Source of the DNA: Microbacterium gubbeenense DSM 15944
GTDB taxonomy: Bacteria > Actinomycetota > Actinomycetes > Actinomycetales > Microbacteriaceae
Length of the DNA: 64,000 nt
Reading direction: 5' to 3'
Assembly: GCF_000422745.1 (NCBI RefSeq)
Contig: NZ_AUGQ01000002.1
Location: forward strand, 186,001-250,000
Position numbers and translations under genes: made by a program. Positions 26,147 through 35,008 of the stretch are shown here, in pieces. Positions within the stretch are counted from its first letter, which is position 1. Every line of letters starts with the position of its first letter. The notes beneath the pieces were generated by a model. The model was not told where the DNA came from, made no database searches, and saw only the letters and a list, made by a program, of their open reading frames with translations.

Positions 26147-26259
26147 ATCCCGTCCTACTTTATGGGAGACCCCTGACAATCAGGCCGTCGTATCACTTCA
26201 GGGCGCACATTTCAGCTCCCGCAAGTATCATCTCGACAACGAACATGTGGGGGTATTCC

Positions 26260-26964
26260 GTGAACCTAGAGGGCATCAAGGTCCAGGCGCAGACGAAGCG
26301 CCTCGCCGACGTCGTGTACGAAAAGCTGTGCGACGCCATCGTAGACGGAACATTCGCCCCCGGCGAGCGCGTGCGCGACGGCGAGCTCGCAGACCAGCTC
26401 TCCGTCTCGCGCATGCCCGTCCGTGAAGCGCTGCAGCGCCTCGAGCGCCAGGGCCTGATCGAGATGGTCGCGAGCCGCTTCACGCGCGTCACCGACGTCA
26501 CCCCGGAGCTTCCCGCGCAGTCGGCAGAGTTCCTGGGATACCAGCTCGGTCTCTCGTTGCGGGCGGCGCTTCCGGCACTCGACGAGGCACAGCGCGCGCA
26601 CGCCGCCGCGCTGACGCGCAAAATCTCGGCGGTCATCGGCGATGACCCGACCGCGGCGTTCGTCGCGACGGGCGATCTCATCACCTACGTGGGCGAGCAG
26701 AGCGAGAACACGCTGTTCGAGTCGGTCGTGTCCGACGCGTGGCTGCAGCTCGCCCGGAACCTGCGGGGGGCCTTCCCCGTCACGAAGCCGGTGGCCGAAC
26801 TGCGCGCCGACTTTGAGAACGTCGCGACGCTGATCGAACAGGGCGACGCGATCGGTGCCGAGATCGGCATCCGCAATGTCTTCCTGCTGCTTCCGGATCA
26901 GCCCGGCCCCGCGGCCGCGGTCGAGGGTCTCTGGGCCGACCTCGAGGAATCGCGCGAGAGCTAA
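26260..26964 (+). CDS. GntR family transcriptional regulator
   Basis: A 234-residue FadR-type regulator. The N-terminal winged helix-turn-helix spans about residues 10-70 (GERVRDGELADQLSVSRMPVREALQRLERQGLIEM). A helical C-terminal ligand domain follows; it is poorly conserved and lacks an obvious metal-binding His set. The GTG at 26260 follows a GGGGG site, better than the ATG at 26245. No metabolic gene cluster adjoins it, so its target is unclear. Its stop overlaps the convergent GDPD gene by four bases. Confidence 0.88.
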   Translation: MNLEGIKVQAQTKRLADVVYEKLCDAIVDGTFAPGERVRDGELADQLSVSRMPVREALQRLERQGLIEMVASRFTRVTDVTPELPAQSAEFLGYQLGLSLRAALPALDEAQRAHAAALTRKISAVIGDDPTAAFVATGDLITYVGEQSENTLFESVVSDAWLQLARNLRGAFPVTKPVAELRADFENVATLIEQGDAIGAEIGIRNVFLLLPDQPGPAAAVEGLWADLEESRES

Positions 26965-27914
26965 CCGAACACCTCGCGGGCGAGATCCGGGTGGTCGGCG
27001 AACACTCCCGTCACGCCTGACCGCCGGATCTCGTCCCATTCTGCGCGCCACTCGCCGAACGCCGAACGCCCGCCCGGGGTCCGGAACCGGCGCGCGAGAA
27101 AGGCGTTCTCGGGGCGACAGGTCCACGTGAAAAGGTCCAGCCCGGCGTCGATCGCCCGCGCCGCGAACTCCGTGTCGCCTGCGAGCAGCAGATTCTTGTG
27201 CACGCTGATCCCGTCGAAGCGGTCCGCGAGACCCGCGACGTCGTTCAGCTGGTCTCGGTAGGTGGGCGCGCCGGATCCGTGCGCGAGCACCAGATCGAGC
27301 GCCGCTCCCGTCTGCTCCAGCAGGTACACGAAGCGCGCGCGGATCCCCCGCTCGCGAACCGCGCGCAGCGCCGATTCTTCGAACGATTCGATGATGAGGG
27401 ATCCCGACCGTTCGGGGTCCTGCCACCCCGCGGCGATCAGCTCGTCGCCCACGAGCGGTGCGAGATCGAGCCCGATCGATGCGAAATACGGCGCGTGCTT
27501 GATCTCGACGACGACGCCGACGCCGTTCGTGCGGGCGATATCCAGCACGTCCCGCAGCCTCAGCATCGGCTCGGCGGCGTCGTACTGCACGTTGCCGGGA
27601 CGGATCTGCGGGATCCGCTCGCGGCAGAACAGCGTGGCGAGCTCATCCCAGGTGAAGTCCTCCGTGAACCACCCGGTGACCTCGTGGCCGGCGAACGACT
27701 TCGTGGTGCGCCGATGCGCGAACTCGGGCCGATCGGCGATATCGGTCGTGCCCGAGATCTCGTTCTCGTGGCGCACGACGAGCACGCCGTCGCTCGTGGC
27801 GACGACATCGGGCTCGATGAAGGCGGCACCCTGGTCTATCGCGACCTCGTACGAGGATCTCGTGTGTTCCGGGCGGTATCCGGGCGCTCCGCGATGGCCG
27901 ATGATGACGGGCAT
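26961..27914 (-). CDS. Glycerophosphodiester phosphodiesterase
   Basis: A 317-residue GDPD-family enzyme that hydrolyses glycerophosphodiesters to glycerol-3-phosphate and an alcohol. The TIM-barrel signature is complete at the N-terminus: GHRGAPGYRPEHT, FIEPDVV and the metal/catalytic RHENE motif. VVVEIKH is the middle-strand acidic site. There is no signal peptide, so it is likely cytosolic. The ATG at 27914 is the last start before the conserved motif; the frame runs on upstream only antisense to the BI-1 gene. Confidence 0.93.
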   Translation of the reverse strand: MPVIIGHRGAPGYRPEHTRSSYEVAIDQGAAFIEPDVVATSDGVLVVRHENEISGTTDIADRPEFAHRRTTKSFAGHEVTGWFTEDFTWDELATLFCRERIPQIRPGNVQYDAAEPMLRLRDVLDIARTNGVGVVVEIKHAPYFASIGLDLAPLVGDELIAAGWQDPERSGSLIIESFEESALRAVRERGIRARFVYLLEQTGAALDLVLAHGSGAPTYRDQLNDVAGLADRFDGISVHKNLLLAGDTEFAARAIDAGLDLFTWTCRPENAFLARRFRTPGGRSAFGEWRAEWDEIRRSGVTGVFADHPDLAREVFG

Positions 27915-28025
27915 CGTCACAGCGTACGGCGCCAGGAACGGATCCGCATGAACACAGCGCAGGCATAGCAATTCGCCATTACGCTGGGGGCACAGCCCCC
28001 TTCGATCAGGAGTGTGACCGTCACC

Positions 28026-28925
28026 ATGGCCAGCACCGGATTCAACAACCCGTACTTCACCAACGAGCGTCCGCCCGCGCAGGGCGGCTACACGACCCCC
28101 CTCGCGCCGCAGGCACGCCAGCAGGCACCGTCCGTCGGCGAGCAAGCCCACATCGAGGGCATGTACGCCGCACCGGCCGCCGGTGCCAACGAGACCGGCC
28201 GCATGACGTATGAGGACACGATCGCGAAGACCGCGGCCCTGTTCGCCATCATGCTGGTCGTCGGCGCCGTCAGCTGGTTCTTCACCCTCGGCGGGCACTT
28301 CGCGCCTGACCAGATTCGTGACTTGAGCGCAGCCAATTTCATCCCGACGGTGGTCGGAGCGATTGGCACCCTCGTCATCAGCTTGGTGTACGCGTTCCGC
28401 CGCAAGTCGATGCCCGGCGCCGGCCTTGCGATCGCATACGCAGTGGCTGAGGGGCTCTTCGTCGGCGGCATCTCGGCGCTGTTCGAGGCTATGTTCGCCG
28501 GAATCGTGTTCCAGGCTGCGCTCGCCTCGATCGCCGTGATCGGAACCACGCTCGCTCTGTTCGCGAGCGGCAAGATTCGCGCCTCCGCGAAGATGACGAA
28601 GATCGTGCTCGTCGCGATGATCGGTTACGCCGTCTTCTCGCTCTTGAACGTCGGCCTGATGTGGTTCGGCGTGCTGCCCGAGAATCTCACCTTCGGCATC
28701 CGTTCGATCGAGATCATGGGCATTCCGCTCGGCGTGATCATCGGCATCGCCGTTGTGCTCATGGGCGCCTACATGCTGGTGATGGACTTCGATGCCGTGC
28801 AGCGCGGCGTGCGCAACGGCGCCCCCGCGAAGCTCGCCTGGACCGCGGCCTACGGCATCATGGCGACCGTCGTGTTCATCTACATCGAGATCCTCCGCAT
28901 GATCGCGATCCTGCGCAGCAACTGA
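28026..28925 (+). CDS. Bax inhibitor-1 / YccA family membrane protein
   Basis: A 299-residue polytopic protein: a flexible N-terminal region (about 1-65, rich in Pro/Gln/Ala) then seven transmembrane helices. The end of the protein carries family-typical YMLVMDFDAVQRGVRNGAP and the last helix with EILRMIAIL. BI-1 proteins are proposed pH-gated calcium or ion leak channels; the bacterial role is unsettled. An AGGAG site lies at 28008-28012; the ATG at 28026 gives a long spacing and a GTG at 28014 a very short one, so the start is uncertain by four codons. A strong bidirectional terminator follows. Confidence 0.88.
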   Translation: MASTGFNNPYFTNERPPAQGGYTTPLAPQARQQAPSVGEQAHIEGMYAAPAAGANETGRMTYEDTIAKTAALFAIMLVVGAVSWFFTLGGHFAPDQIRDLSAANFIPTVVGAIGTLVISLVYAFRRKSMPGAGLAIAYAVAEGLFVGGISALFEAMFAGIVFQAALASIAVIGTTLALFASGKIRASAKMTKIVLVAMIGYAVFSLLNVGLMWFGVLPENLTFGIRSIEIMGIPLGVIIGIAVVLMGAYMLVMDFDAVQRGVRNGAPAKLAWTAAYGIMATVVFIYIEILRMIAILRSN

Positions 28926-28932
28926 CTCTCGT

Positions 28933-28972
28933 ACGACGAAACGCCCGCTCCTCGGAGCGGGCGTTTCGTCGT
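28933..28972. terminator. 18-bp stem terminator after the BI-1 gene
   Basis: Perfect arms at 28933-28950 and 28955-28972 around the tetraloop CTCG, with the upper strand ending TTTCGTCGTT. It starts seven bases after the BI-1 stop. Confidence 0.88.
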
Positions 28973-28989
28973 TGGTGCGGACGCTATTC

Positions 28990-29054
28990 GCGGAAAAGAG
29001 CCACAACTTCGGATCCTGATGACGATCTGGTCCGTCGTTGTGGCTCTTCTCCGC
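28990..29054. repeat. Long imperfect palindrome between the BI-1 and guaA genes
   Basis: 18-bp arms (28990-29007 and 29037-29054) with one mismatch flank a 29-nt loop starting TTCGG. It is too long-looped for an ordinary terminator and resembles a REP-like intergenic palindrome. Confidence 0.55.
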
Positions 29055-29071
29055 TCGGACGGATCAGCTGA

Positions 29072-29107
29072 TCAGCGAGCGGGAGCTGACTCCGTCACTC
29101 CCACTCG
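29072..29107 (-). repeat. Outer copy of the 36-bp guaA 3'-end direct repeat
   Basis: Identical over 36 bp to 29141-29176, 69 bp away. It contains a copy of the last bases of guaA (reading GAGTGGGAGTGA on the minus strand) followed by TGACGGAGTCA. The outer copy has no coding context. It looks like an attachment-site duplication or a local tandem duplication. Confidence 0.75.
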
Positions 29108-29140
29108 TCCGCTGACGCGGCCGAGTGCCACACAGCGCCC

Positions 29141-29176
29141 TCAGCGAGCGGGAGCTGACTCCGTCACTCCCACTCG
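29141..29176 (-). repeat. Inner copy of the 36-bp guaA 3'-end direct repeat
   Basis: Covers the last 13 bases of guaA including its stop, plus 23 bases of the downstream region with an imperfect GGGAG..CTCCC hairpin. The 3' end of guaA is a known integration site for genomic islands in other bacteria, which makes this repeat att-like. Confidence 0.75.
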
Positions 29177-30744
29177 ATCGTCGCCGGGGGCTTCGACGTG
29201 ACGTCGAGGGTCACACGGTTGACGTCCGCGACCTCGTTCGTGATGCGGTTCGAGATCTTCGCCAGCGTCTCGTAAGGAAGACGGGTCCAGTCGGCCGTCA
29301 TGGCATCTTCACTCGACACCGGGCGCAGCACGATGGGGTGGCCGTAGGTGCGGCCGTCGCCCTGCACGCCGACACTGCGGACGTCCGCAAGCAGCACGAC
29401 CGGGCACTGCCAGATCTCCTGGTCGAGGCCGGCTGCCGTGAGCTCCTCGCGCGCGATGGCATCGGCCTCGCGCAGCGTCGCCAGACGATCCTTCGTCACT
29501 TCGCCGATGATGCGGATCCCGAGGCCCGGCCCGGGGAACGGCTGGCGGCCGACGATCGCCTCGGGAATGCCGAGCTCGCGGCCGATCTGACGCACCTCGT
29601 CCTTGAACAGGGTGCGCAACGGCTCGATCAAGCCGAAGTCGAGGTCATCGGGCAGCCCGCCCACGTTGTGGTGGCTCTTGATGTTCGCGGTGCCGCTGCC
29701 GCCGCCCGACTCGACGACGTCGGGGTACAGCGTGCCTTGCACGAGGAACTTGATCGGGGCGCCGTCGTCCTTCTTCGCCTCTTCGACGAGCTCGAGCTGC
29801 ACCTTCTCGAACGCGCGGATGAACTCGCGGCCGATGATCTTGCGCTTCGTCTCGGGATCCGTGACGCCCTCGAGGTGACCGAGGAACGTGTCGGCCGCAT
29901 CGACGGTGATGAGACGCACGCCCGTCGAGGCGACATAGTCCTGTTCGACCTGCTCGCGCTCGCCCTTGCGGAGGAGCCCGTGGTCGACGAACACGGCGGT
30001 CAGCTGGTCACCGATCGCGCGGTGCACGAGCGCGGTCGACACGGCCGAGTCGACGCCGCCGGACAGCGCGGAGATGACGCGCGCGGATCCGACCTGCTCG
30101 CGGATCTTCGCGATCTGCTCTTCGATGACGGATCCGCTGTTCCAGTCGGCAGGAAGGCCGACGGCCTTGTGCAGGAAGTTCTCGATGATCGTCTGACCGT
30201 GGTCGGAGTGCTTCACCTCGGGGTGCCACTGCACGCCGTAGAAGCAGGCCTCCGCGTTGCCGAACGCGGCGACGGGCGTCGCAAGCGTCGTCGCGAGCAC
30301 ATCGAAGCCCTCGGGAGCCGTCGCGACTGAGTCACCATGACTCATCCACACGTTCTGATCGGCCGGGGTGCCCGCAAGCAGCGTTCCCCCATCGCCGACG
30401 ACGGTCGCATCGGTCGCGCCGTATTCGCGCCGACCGGTCTTCGCAACCTCGCCGCCGAGCGCCTTCGCCATCACCTGGAATCCGTAGCAGATGCCGAGCG
30501 TCGGAATGCCGAGATCGAAGATCGACGTGTCGAAGTCAGGGGCACCCTCGGCGTAGACCGAGCTCGGCCCGCCCGACAGGATGATCGCGACGGGGTTCTT
30601 CGCCTTCACCTCATCGGCCGTGACGCTGTGCGCCACCAGCTCGCTGAACACGCCGGCCTCGCGCACGCGGCGCGCGATCAGCTGGGCGTACTGGGCGCCG
30701 AAGTCGACGACCAGAACGGGTCGCTGTGCGGTGTCGGAACTCAC
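29164..30744 (-). CDS. guaA: GMP synthase (glutamine-hydrolysing)
   Basis: A 526-residue enzyme that aminates XMP to GMP. The N-terminal class I amidotransferase domain shows the nucleophile in GICYGFQ and the His-Glu in YGVQWHPEV. The ATP-PPase domain has the P-loop [12 protein letters not shown]. The C-terminal dimerisation domain contains [14 protein letters not shown] and ends in KPPATIEWE. The GTG at 30744 has AGGAGACC upstream and overlaps the DUF3817 stop in GTGA. The frame remains open upstream only within DUF3817. Its last codons are duplicated outside the gene (direct repeat). Confidence 0.97.
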   Translation of the reverse strand: MSSDTAQRPVLVVDFGAQYAQLIARRVREAGVFSELVAHSVTADEVKAKNPVAIILSGGPSSVYAEGAPDFDTSIFDLGIPTLGICYGFQVMAKALGGEVAKTGRREYGATDATVVGDGGTLLAGTPADQNVWMSHGDSVATAPEGFDVLATTLATPVAAFGNAEACFYGVQWHPEVKHSDHGQTIIENFLHKAVGLPADWNSGSVIEEQIAKIREQVGSARVISALSGGVDSAVSTALVHRAIGDQLTAVFVDHGLLRKGEREQVEQDYVASTGVRLITVDAADTFLGHLEGVTDPETKRKIIGREFIRAFEKVQLELVEEAKKDDGAPIKFLVQGTLYPDVVESGGGSGTANIKSHHNVGGLPDDLDFGLIEPLRTLFKDEVRQIGRELGIPEAIVGRQPFPGPGLGIRIIGEVTKDRLATLREADAIAREELTAAGLDQEIWQCPVVLLADVRSVGVQGDGRTYGHPIVLRPVSSEDAMTADWTRLPYETLAKISNRITNEVADVNRVTLDVTSKPPATIEWE

Positions 30745-31289
30745 GGGGCGGTCTCCTGGATGGGATCGGTGGTGGTGGTCTGCTGGGCTTTCGCCGCGCG
30801 CTTCGCGGCCGCGTTGGTCTCGCGCTCGGCGAGGTAGGTCTTCACGTCGCGCGCGACGACGAGCTCCATGATGAACGAGAGGAGCGGGATCACGCCTCCG
30901 CCCGCGAGGAGGAGGAAGCGCCCGAACCGCCAGCGCATGAGGCTCCACATGCGGAAGCACGCGAACAGGTACACGACGTAGAACCAGCCGTGCGCGATGA
31001 GGATCGCGAGCGACAGGTTGATGCCGTCGCCGGTCGAGACGATCTCGCATCCCCGGACCCACGGCGTCAGCATCGACGTCGGCGTACATCCCGGGCCGGG
31101 AATCGCGGTCGCGAAGTGCAGGAATCCGCCCGATCCGCCGGCGAACAGCTCGACGTGCAGCGGCGTGTACTTCAGCACCATCTCGGCGACGAGCAGAAGC
31201 AGGCCGATACCGGTGATCACGCTCGTGATCTGGTAGAAGAGCAGTGCCCTGCGGATCTGGGGAAAGGTCTTGAGGCGGGGCTGAGCCAT
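30741..31289 (-). CDS. DUF3817 family membrane protein
   Basis: A 182-residue protein with about four transmembrane helices. The family-typical stretches are [38 protein letters not shown] and [22 protein letters not shown] charged Ala/Lys tail follows. Function is unknown; the family commonly sits next to guaA in Microbacteriaceae. I chose the ATG at 31289 with GGAT upstream. Its stop overlaps the guaA start by four bases, so the two are translationally coupled. Confidence 0.88.
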   Translation of the reverse strand: MAQPRLKTFPQIRRALLFYQITSVITGIGLLLLVAEMVLKYTPLHVELFAGGSGGFLHFATAIPGPGCTPTSMLTPWVRGCEIVSTGDGINLSLAILIAHGWFYVVYLFACFRMWSLMRWRFGRFLLLAGGGVIPLLSFIMELVVARDVKTYLAERETNAAAKRAAKAQQTTTTDPIQETAP

Positions 31290-31347
31290 ACCGCACATCC
31301 TATCGAGAACCGCCTGGGGGATTCGCGGACGCTGTTCGGCGCTCCAC

Positions 31348-31407
31348 GATGTCACAGTCGCACACGCGGCGTTACAAGACGTCACAGTCACACATGCGGC
31401 GTCACAC
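31348..31407. promoter_or_regulatory. Tandem 30-bp repeat upstream of the peptide-type ABC operon
   Basis: Two adjacent 30-bp units (31348-31377 and 31378-31407) match at 25 of 30 positions. GTCACA or GTTACA hexamers fall at 31351, 31371, 31381 and 31401, all at multiples of ten bases, so on one face of the helix. This suggests cooperative binding of a regulator about 100-150 bp before the substrate-binding protein gene. Confidence 0.5.
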
Positions 31408-31503
31408 CCGCTCATACGACGTAATGCGCGTTGCGACGATCGGCGGCTGTACCGCTACCGTCGACCCACGGCACACGCCGTCTCCGCCGTCGGAAGGACC
31501 GCC

Positions 31504-33183
31504 ATGTCACGCCGCCCCATCACACGCATCCTGCTCGGCTCAGTCGCCGCGGCGTCGATGATGGGCATGCTCGCAGCATGCGCCTCCGGCGCCGGTCCGG
31601 CCGACGATCGCGACACGACCTCGAGCGCTGTGGCGCCTCCGACCGACACTTCGCAGGCCGCGCAAGGCGGCACGCTCACCCTCTCCAGCTCACAGGACCC
31701 GCTGTGCTTGGACGGGCACCAGGTCTCCAGCGCCGCGCTCCAGATGCTCGGCCGCATCGTGTACGACAATCTCGTGAGCCTCGACGAGAACGGTGACCCA
31801 TCGCCCTGGCTCGCCGAATCGTGGGACGTGTCGGACGATGGCACCGTCTACACATTCCATCTTCGAGAAGGCGTGACGTTCAGCGACGGCGCGCCCCTCA
31901 ACGCGGCGGCGGTAGTCGCGAACTTCGACCACATGAGAGATCCCGCGACGAAGTCTCCGCTCGCCGCCGCGTACATCGACCCGATCGCGTCGACGGAGAT
32001 CATCGACGATCTCACACTCGAGGTTTCGCTTGAGTACTCGTACAGCCCGTTCCTCAACGTGCTTGCACAGAGCTGGCTCGGACTGCTCTCGCCGGAGCAG
32101 ATCGCCGAGAGCCCCGATGAGACCTGCCTCGATCCCATCGGATCCGGCCCGTTCGTCGTCGATGCATATACTCCCGGCGAGGGCGTGACATTCGATCGAC
32201 GCGAAGACTATGACTGGTCCGCGGACTACCTGAACCATGATGGCGCGGCGTACATCGATCGCATCGAGATCAGCTTCGTCGCTGAGCCTTCGGTGCGCTT
32301 CACATCGCTTGCGAGCGGAGAGTTCGATGGCACGGACAACGTTGCGCCGCAGAACGCCGCCTCGGTCAAAGCGGACGAATCGATCGATTATTTCAACATC
32401 TCACGGCTCGGGAACCCGCAACGCATCACGCTGAACACATCACGTGCTCCATTCGATGACGTAGACGTTCGCCGCGCTGTGGCTGAGGGCATCGATGTCG
32501 AGGGCATCGTCGGTGCTGTCGGCTTCGGAGAGTACGACGTGCGCCACGCATACCTATCGCCGACGACCCAGTACTACAACGCCGACGCCGAGTCCGAATG
32601 GGTGCACGACCCTGAGCATGCCGCTGAACTGCTCGATGACGCCGGCTGGTCCGAACGCGACGCTGACGGTTATCGAACGAAGAACGGCGAGCGCCTGCAC
32701 GCGGAATTCCCGATCGTCGATTCCGCAACGGCGACCGCGTTGAATGATCTCATCCAGTCGCAGTTCAAAGACCTCGGAATCGAAGTCGAACTGATCCAGT
32801 TGCCGCAGGCTGAGACCTCGGAACGCGTGCGCGCTGGCGATTTCGACGTCACAACCGGGGTATGGCATACGAACACCCCTGACGCGCTCTATGTCGTGTA
32901 CAGCTCTGACGAGATCACCGACGATGCGCGCATCGGTCAGAACACCTCGCGCATCACCGACGAGGATCTCGATCAGGCTCTGCTGAAGGCGCGCCAGACG
33001 ACCGATACGACCGAGCTCGCGCAGCTGTACGCCCACGCCCAGGAGCGCCTCGCAGAGCTCGTCCCGGCGATTCCGCTGTACGACTTCTACACTCCGTGGG
33101 CTGTGCGAGAGAACGTGCACGACGCGCTCGCCGATTCTTCTCACGGTGTGCCGCTGTTCACGATCGCGTGGCTCGACCAATGA
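31504..33183 (+). CDS. Peptide/nickel-type ABC transporter substrate-binding lipoprotein
   Basis: A 559-residue family 5 solute-binding lipoprotein. The lipobox is MLAAC with Cys26 as the lipidated residue. Mature family motifs include GGTLTLSSSQDP, PWLAESWDVSDDGTVYTFHLREG and FDPKH-like C-terminal topology. The ATG at 31504 is preceded by GGAAGGA. It is the first gene of a five-gene operon in which each junction overlaps by 1-4 bases. Ligands of this family include oligopeptides, nickel chelates and many small organic solutes; the coupled monooxygenase suggests an organic nutrient or xenobiotic. Confidence 0.93.
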   Translation: MSRRPITRILLGSVAAASMMGMLAACASGAGPADDRDTTSSAVAPPTDTSQAAQGGTLTLSSSQDPLCLDGHQVSSAALQMLGRIVYDNLVSLDENGDPSPWLAESWDVSDDGTVYTFHLREGVTFSDGAPLNAAAVVANFDHMRDPATKSPLAAAYIDPIASTEIIDDLTLEVSLEYSYSPFLNVLAQSWLGLLSPEQIAESPDETCLDPIGSGPFVVDAYTPGEGVTFDRREDYDWSADYLNHDGAAYIDRIEISFVAEPSVRFTSLASGEFDGTDNVAPQNAASVKADESIDYFNISRLGNPQRITLNTSRAPFDDVDVRRAVAEGIDVEGIVGAVGFGEYDVRHAYLSPTTQYYNADAESEWVHDPEHAAELLDDAGWSERDADGYRTKNGERLHAEFPIVDSATATALNDLIQSQFKDLGIEVELIQLPQAETSERVRAGDFDVTTGVWHTNTPDALYVVYSSDEITDDARIGQNTSRITDEDLDQALLKARQTTDTTELAQLYAHAQERLAELVPAIPLYDFYTPWAVRENVHDALADSSHGVPLFTIAWLDQ

Positions 33184-34157
33184 GTGCGGTCGCAGACCTC
33201 ATCACGAAGCGGCCATCCGCCACATCGAGGATCCTGAAGGCACTGCTCACGCGAGTCGCGAGCGGGACGTTCGTGCTGTGGGGCGCTGCGACGCTCACGT
33301 TCTTCGCCTTGCATGTCCCCAAAGGCGATCCCGCTATCACGCTGCTCGGAGGCGCCGAGGCGCAACCGACCCCGGAGGTGCTCGCGCAGGTGCGCGCAGA
33401 GTGGGGATTCGACGACCCGATCGCGGTGCAGTACCTGCTGTACATCGGACGACTGCTGAGGGGAGACCTCGGCACGAGCTACCAACAGCGGATGCCGGTG
33501 GTCGATGCGATCGGCCTGCAGATAGGACCCACCGCCGTATTAGCGTTCACCTCCGCGATCGTCGCGGTCGTCCTCGCGATCGTCATCTCGCTTCTGACCA
33601 GCGGTCGCGGAAGGCTCGTGCAGGGAGTGACCTCTACGACCTCGCTTGTTCTGGCGAGTATCCCTGGCTTCGTGCTCGGCATCATCCTGCTCTTCTTGTT
33701 CGCTGCGATCATCCCGGTCTTTCCGTCGTCGGGCACGCAGGGGCTCTCGCGGCTCATCCTTCCCGCGCTGACGCTCGCGCTGCCGATCGCCGCGTCGCTC
33801 ACCCAGGTCCTGCGCGCCGAACTCGACGAAGTCCTCGAGCAGCCGTTCATCGTCACGGCACGCACTCGCGGGATGGGCCTCGCCGCGGTCAAACTGCGTC
33901 ATGCATTGCGACACGCCCTCATCCCGGTCGCGACCATGACGGGGTTCATCGTTGCGAACCTCCTCGGCGGCGCAGTACTCGTCGAGACGGTGTTCAGCCG
34001 TCAGGGCATCGGCCGAATCGCCTTAGAGGCTGTGCAGAAACAAGACATGCCTCTCGTCATGGGCGTCGTGCTGCTCGCGGCACTCGCCTTCACCGTGATC
34101 AACGTCGTCGTCGACGTCGTCTATTCGTTCCTCGATCCGAGATTGACTACCGCATGA
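33180..34157 (+). CDS. ABC transporter permease (DppB type)
   Basis: A 325-residue inner permease of the binding-protein-dependent family with six transmembrane helices. The N-terminal FALHVPKGDPA and the EAA-loop region TARTRGMGLAAVKLRHALRHALIPV are typical of DppB/GsiC proteins. The start ATG overlaps the stop of the binding protein gene (ATGA), supporting coupling. Confidence 0.93.
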   Translation: MSAVADLITKRPSATSRILKALLTRVASGTFVLWGAATLTFFALHVPKGDPAITLLGGAEAQPTPEVLAQVRAEWGFDDPIAVQYLLYIGRLLRGDLGTSYQQRMPVVDAIGLQIGPTAVLAFTSAIVAVVLAIVISLLTSGRGRLVQGVTSTTSLVLASIPGFVLGIILLFLFAAIIPVFPSSGTQGLSRLILPALTLALPIAASLTQVLRAELDEVLEQPFIVTARTRGMGLAAVKLRHALRHALIPVATMTGFIVANLLGGAVLVETVFSRQGIGRIALEAVQKQDMPLVMGVVLLAALAFTVINVVVDVVYSFLDPRLTTA

Positions 34158-35008
34158 CCGCCGCTATCCTCGACGCAACACCTGCACCCGTCAAGCGCAC
34201 TCTGCGTGCGCGCGCGACGCTCGTCGCATCCGTCATCTTCCTCGCCCTGCTCGCTGTGTGCTGGGCAGCGCCCGGGTTCGTCGCACCGCACGATCCCCTC
34301 GCCGTCGATCTCGGCGCCGTTCTCGCGCCGCCGAGTCTCGCACATCCTCTCGGTACCGACGATGCGGGGCGCGACGTGCTCAGTCGTCTGATCCACGGCG
34401 CCGGAGCGTCACTCTCGATCGGGTTCGGAGCGACCCTCGTGGGTGTAGTCGGCGGCTGCGTGCTCGGTGTCATCGCCGGGCTCGGACCCCGCCTCCTCGA
34501 CGGAGTCATCATGCGCGCCGTTGATTGCCTCGTCGCCATTCCCGACATCCTGCTCGCACTCATCGTCATCTCGCTCGCCGGCGGCGGCACGATGAACGTG
34601 CTCCTTGCCGTGGGGGTCGCAAGCATTCCGGGTTATGCGCGCATCATTCGTGCCCAGACGCACCAGGTGAAGGTCGCACCGTACATCGAGTCGGCACGCA
34701 CGATGGGCGTGTCTTGGACGTTCGTCGCATGGCACCACGTGCTGCCGAATGCCTTTCGACCGCTCGTTCCTGTCGTCGCACTGCGCGTCGGCGGCGCAAT
34801 CGGGGCGGGTGCTGGTCTCAGCTTTCTCGGGCTCGGGGCGCAGCCGCCGTCCGCGGAGTGGGGAGCGATGATCTCATCGGGCCGCAATTTTTTAGCGAAC
34901 GACCCGTTCCTGGTCCTCTGGCCGGCCCTGGCCATCACCCTCACGGTGCTCGCGGTGAGCGTCGTATCCGTTGCACTAAAGCGCCATTTGGAAGGTCGGA
35001 TCCGGTGA
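34154..35008 (+). CDS. ABC transporter permease (DppC type)
   Basis: A 284-residue second permease. It carries the N-terminal DppC hallmark HPLGTDDAGRDVLSRLIHGA and the EAA loop ESARTMGVSWTFVAWHHVLPN. It starts at an ATGA overlap with the first permease and ends TGATG into the ATPase gene. Confidence 0.93.
   Translation: MTAAILDATPAPVKRTLRARATLVASVIFLALLAVCWAAPGFVAPHDPLAVDLGAVLAPPSLAHPLGTDDAGRDVLSRLIHGAGASLSIGFGATLVGVVGGCVLGVIAGLGPRLLDGVIMRAVDCLVAIPDILLALIVISLAGGGTMNVLLAVGVASIPGYARIIRAQTHQVKVAPYIESARTMGVSWTFVAWHHVLPNAFRPLVPVVALRVGGAIGAGAGLSFLGLGAQPPSAEWGAMISSGRNFLANDPFLVLWPALAITLTVLAVSVVSVALKRHLEGRIR

Noticed and set aside
23645..26176. An 843-codon open frame opposite the helicase gene
   Set aside because: Composition is Arg/Val/Leu/Asp repeats mirroring pcrA codons; pcrA has all helicase motifs.
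31348..31407. Possible short CRISPR array
   Set aside because: Only two adjacent 30-bp units with no spacers between them and no cas genes; operator repeat is the simpler reading.
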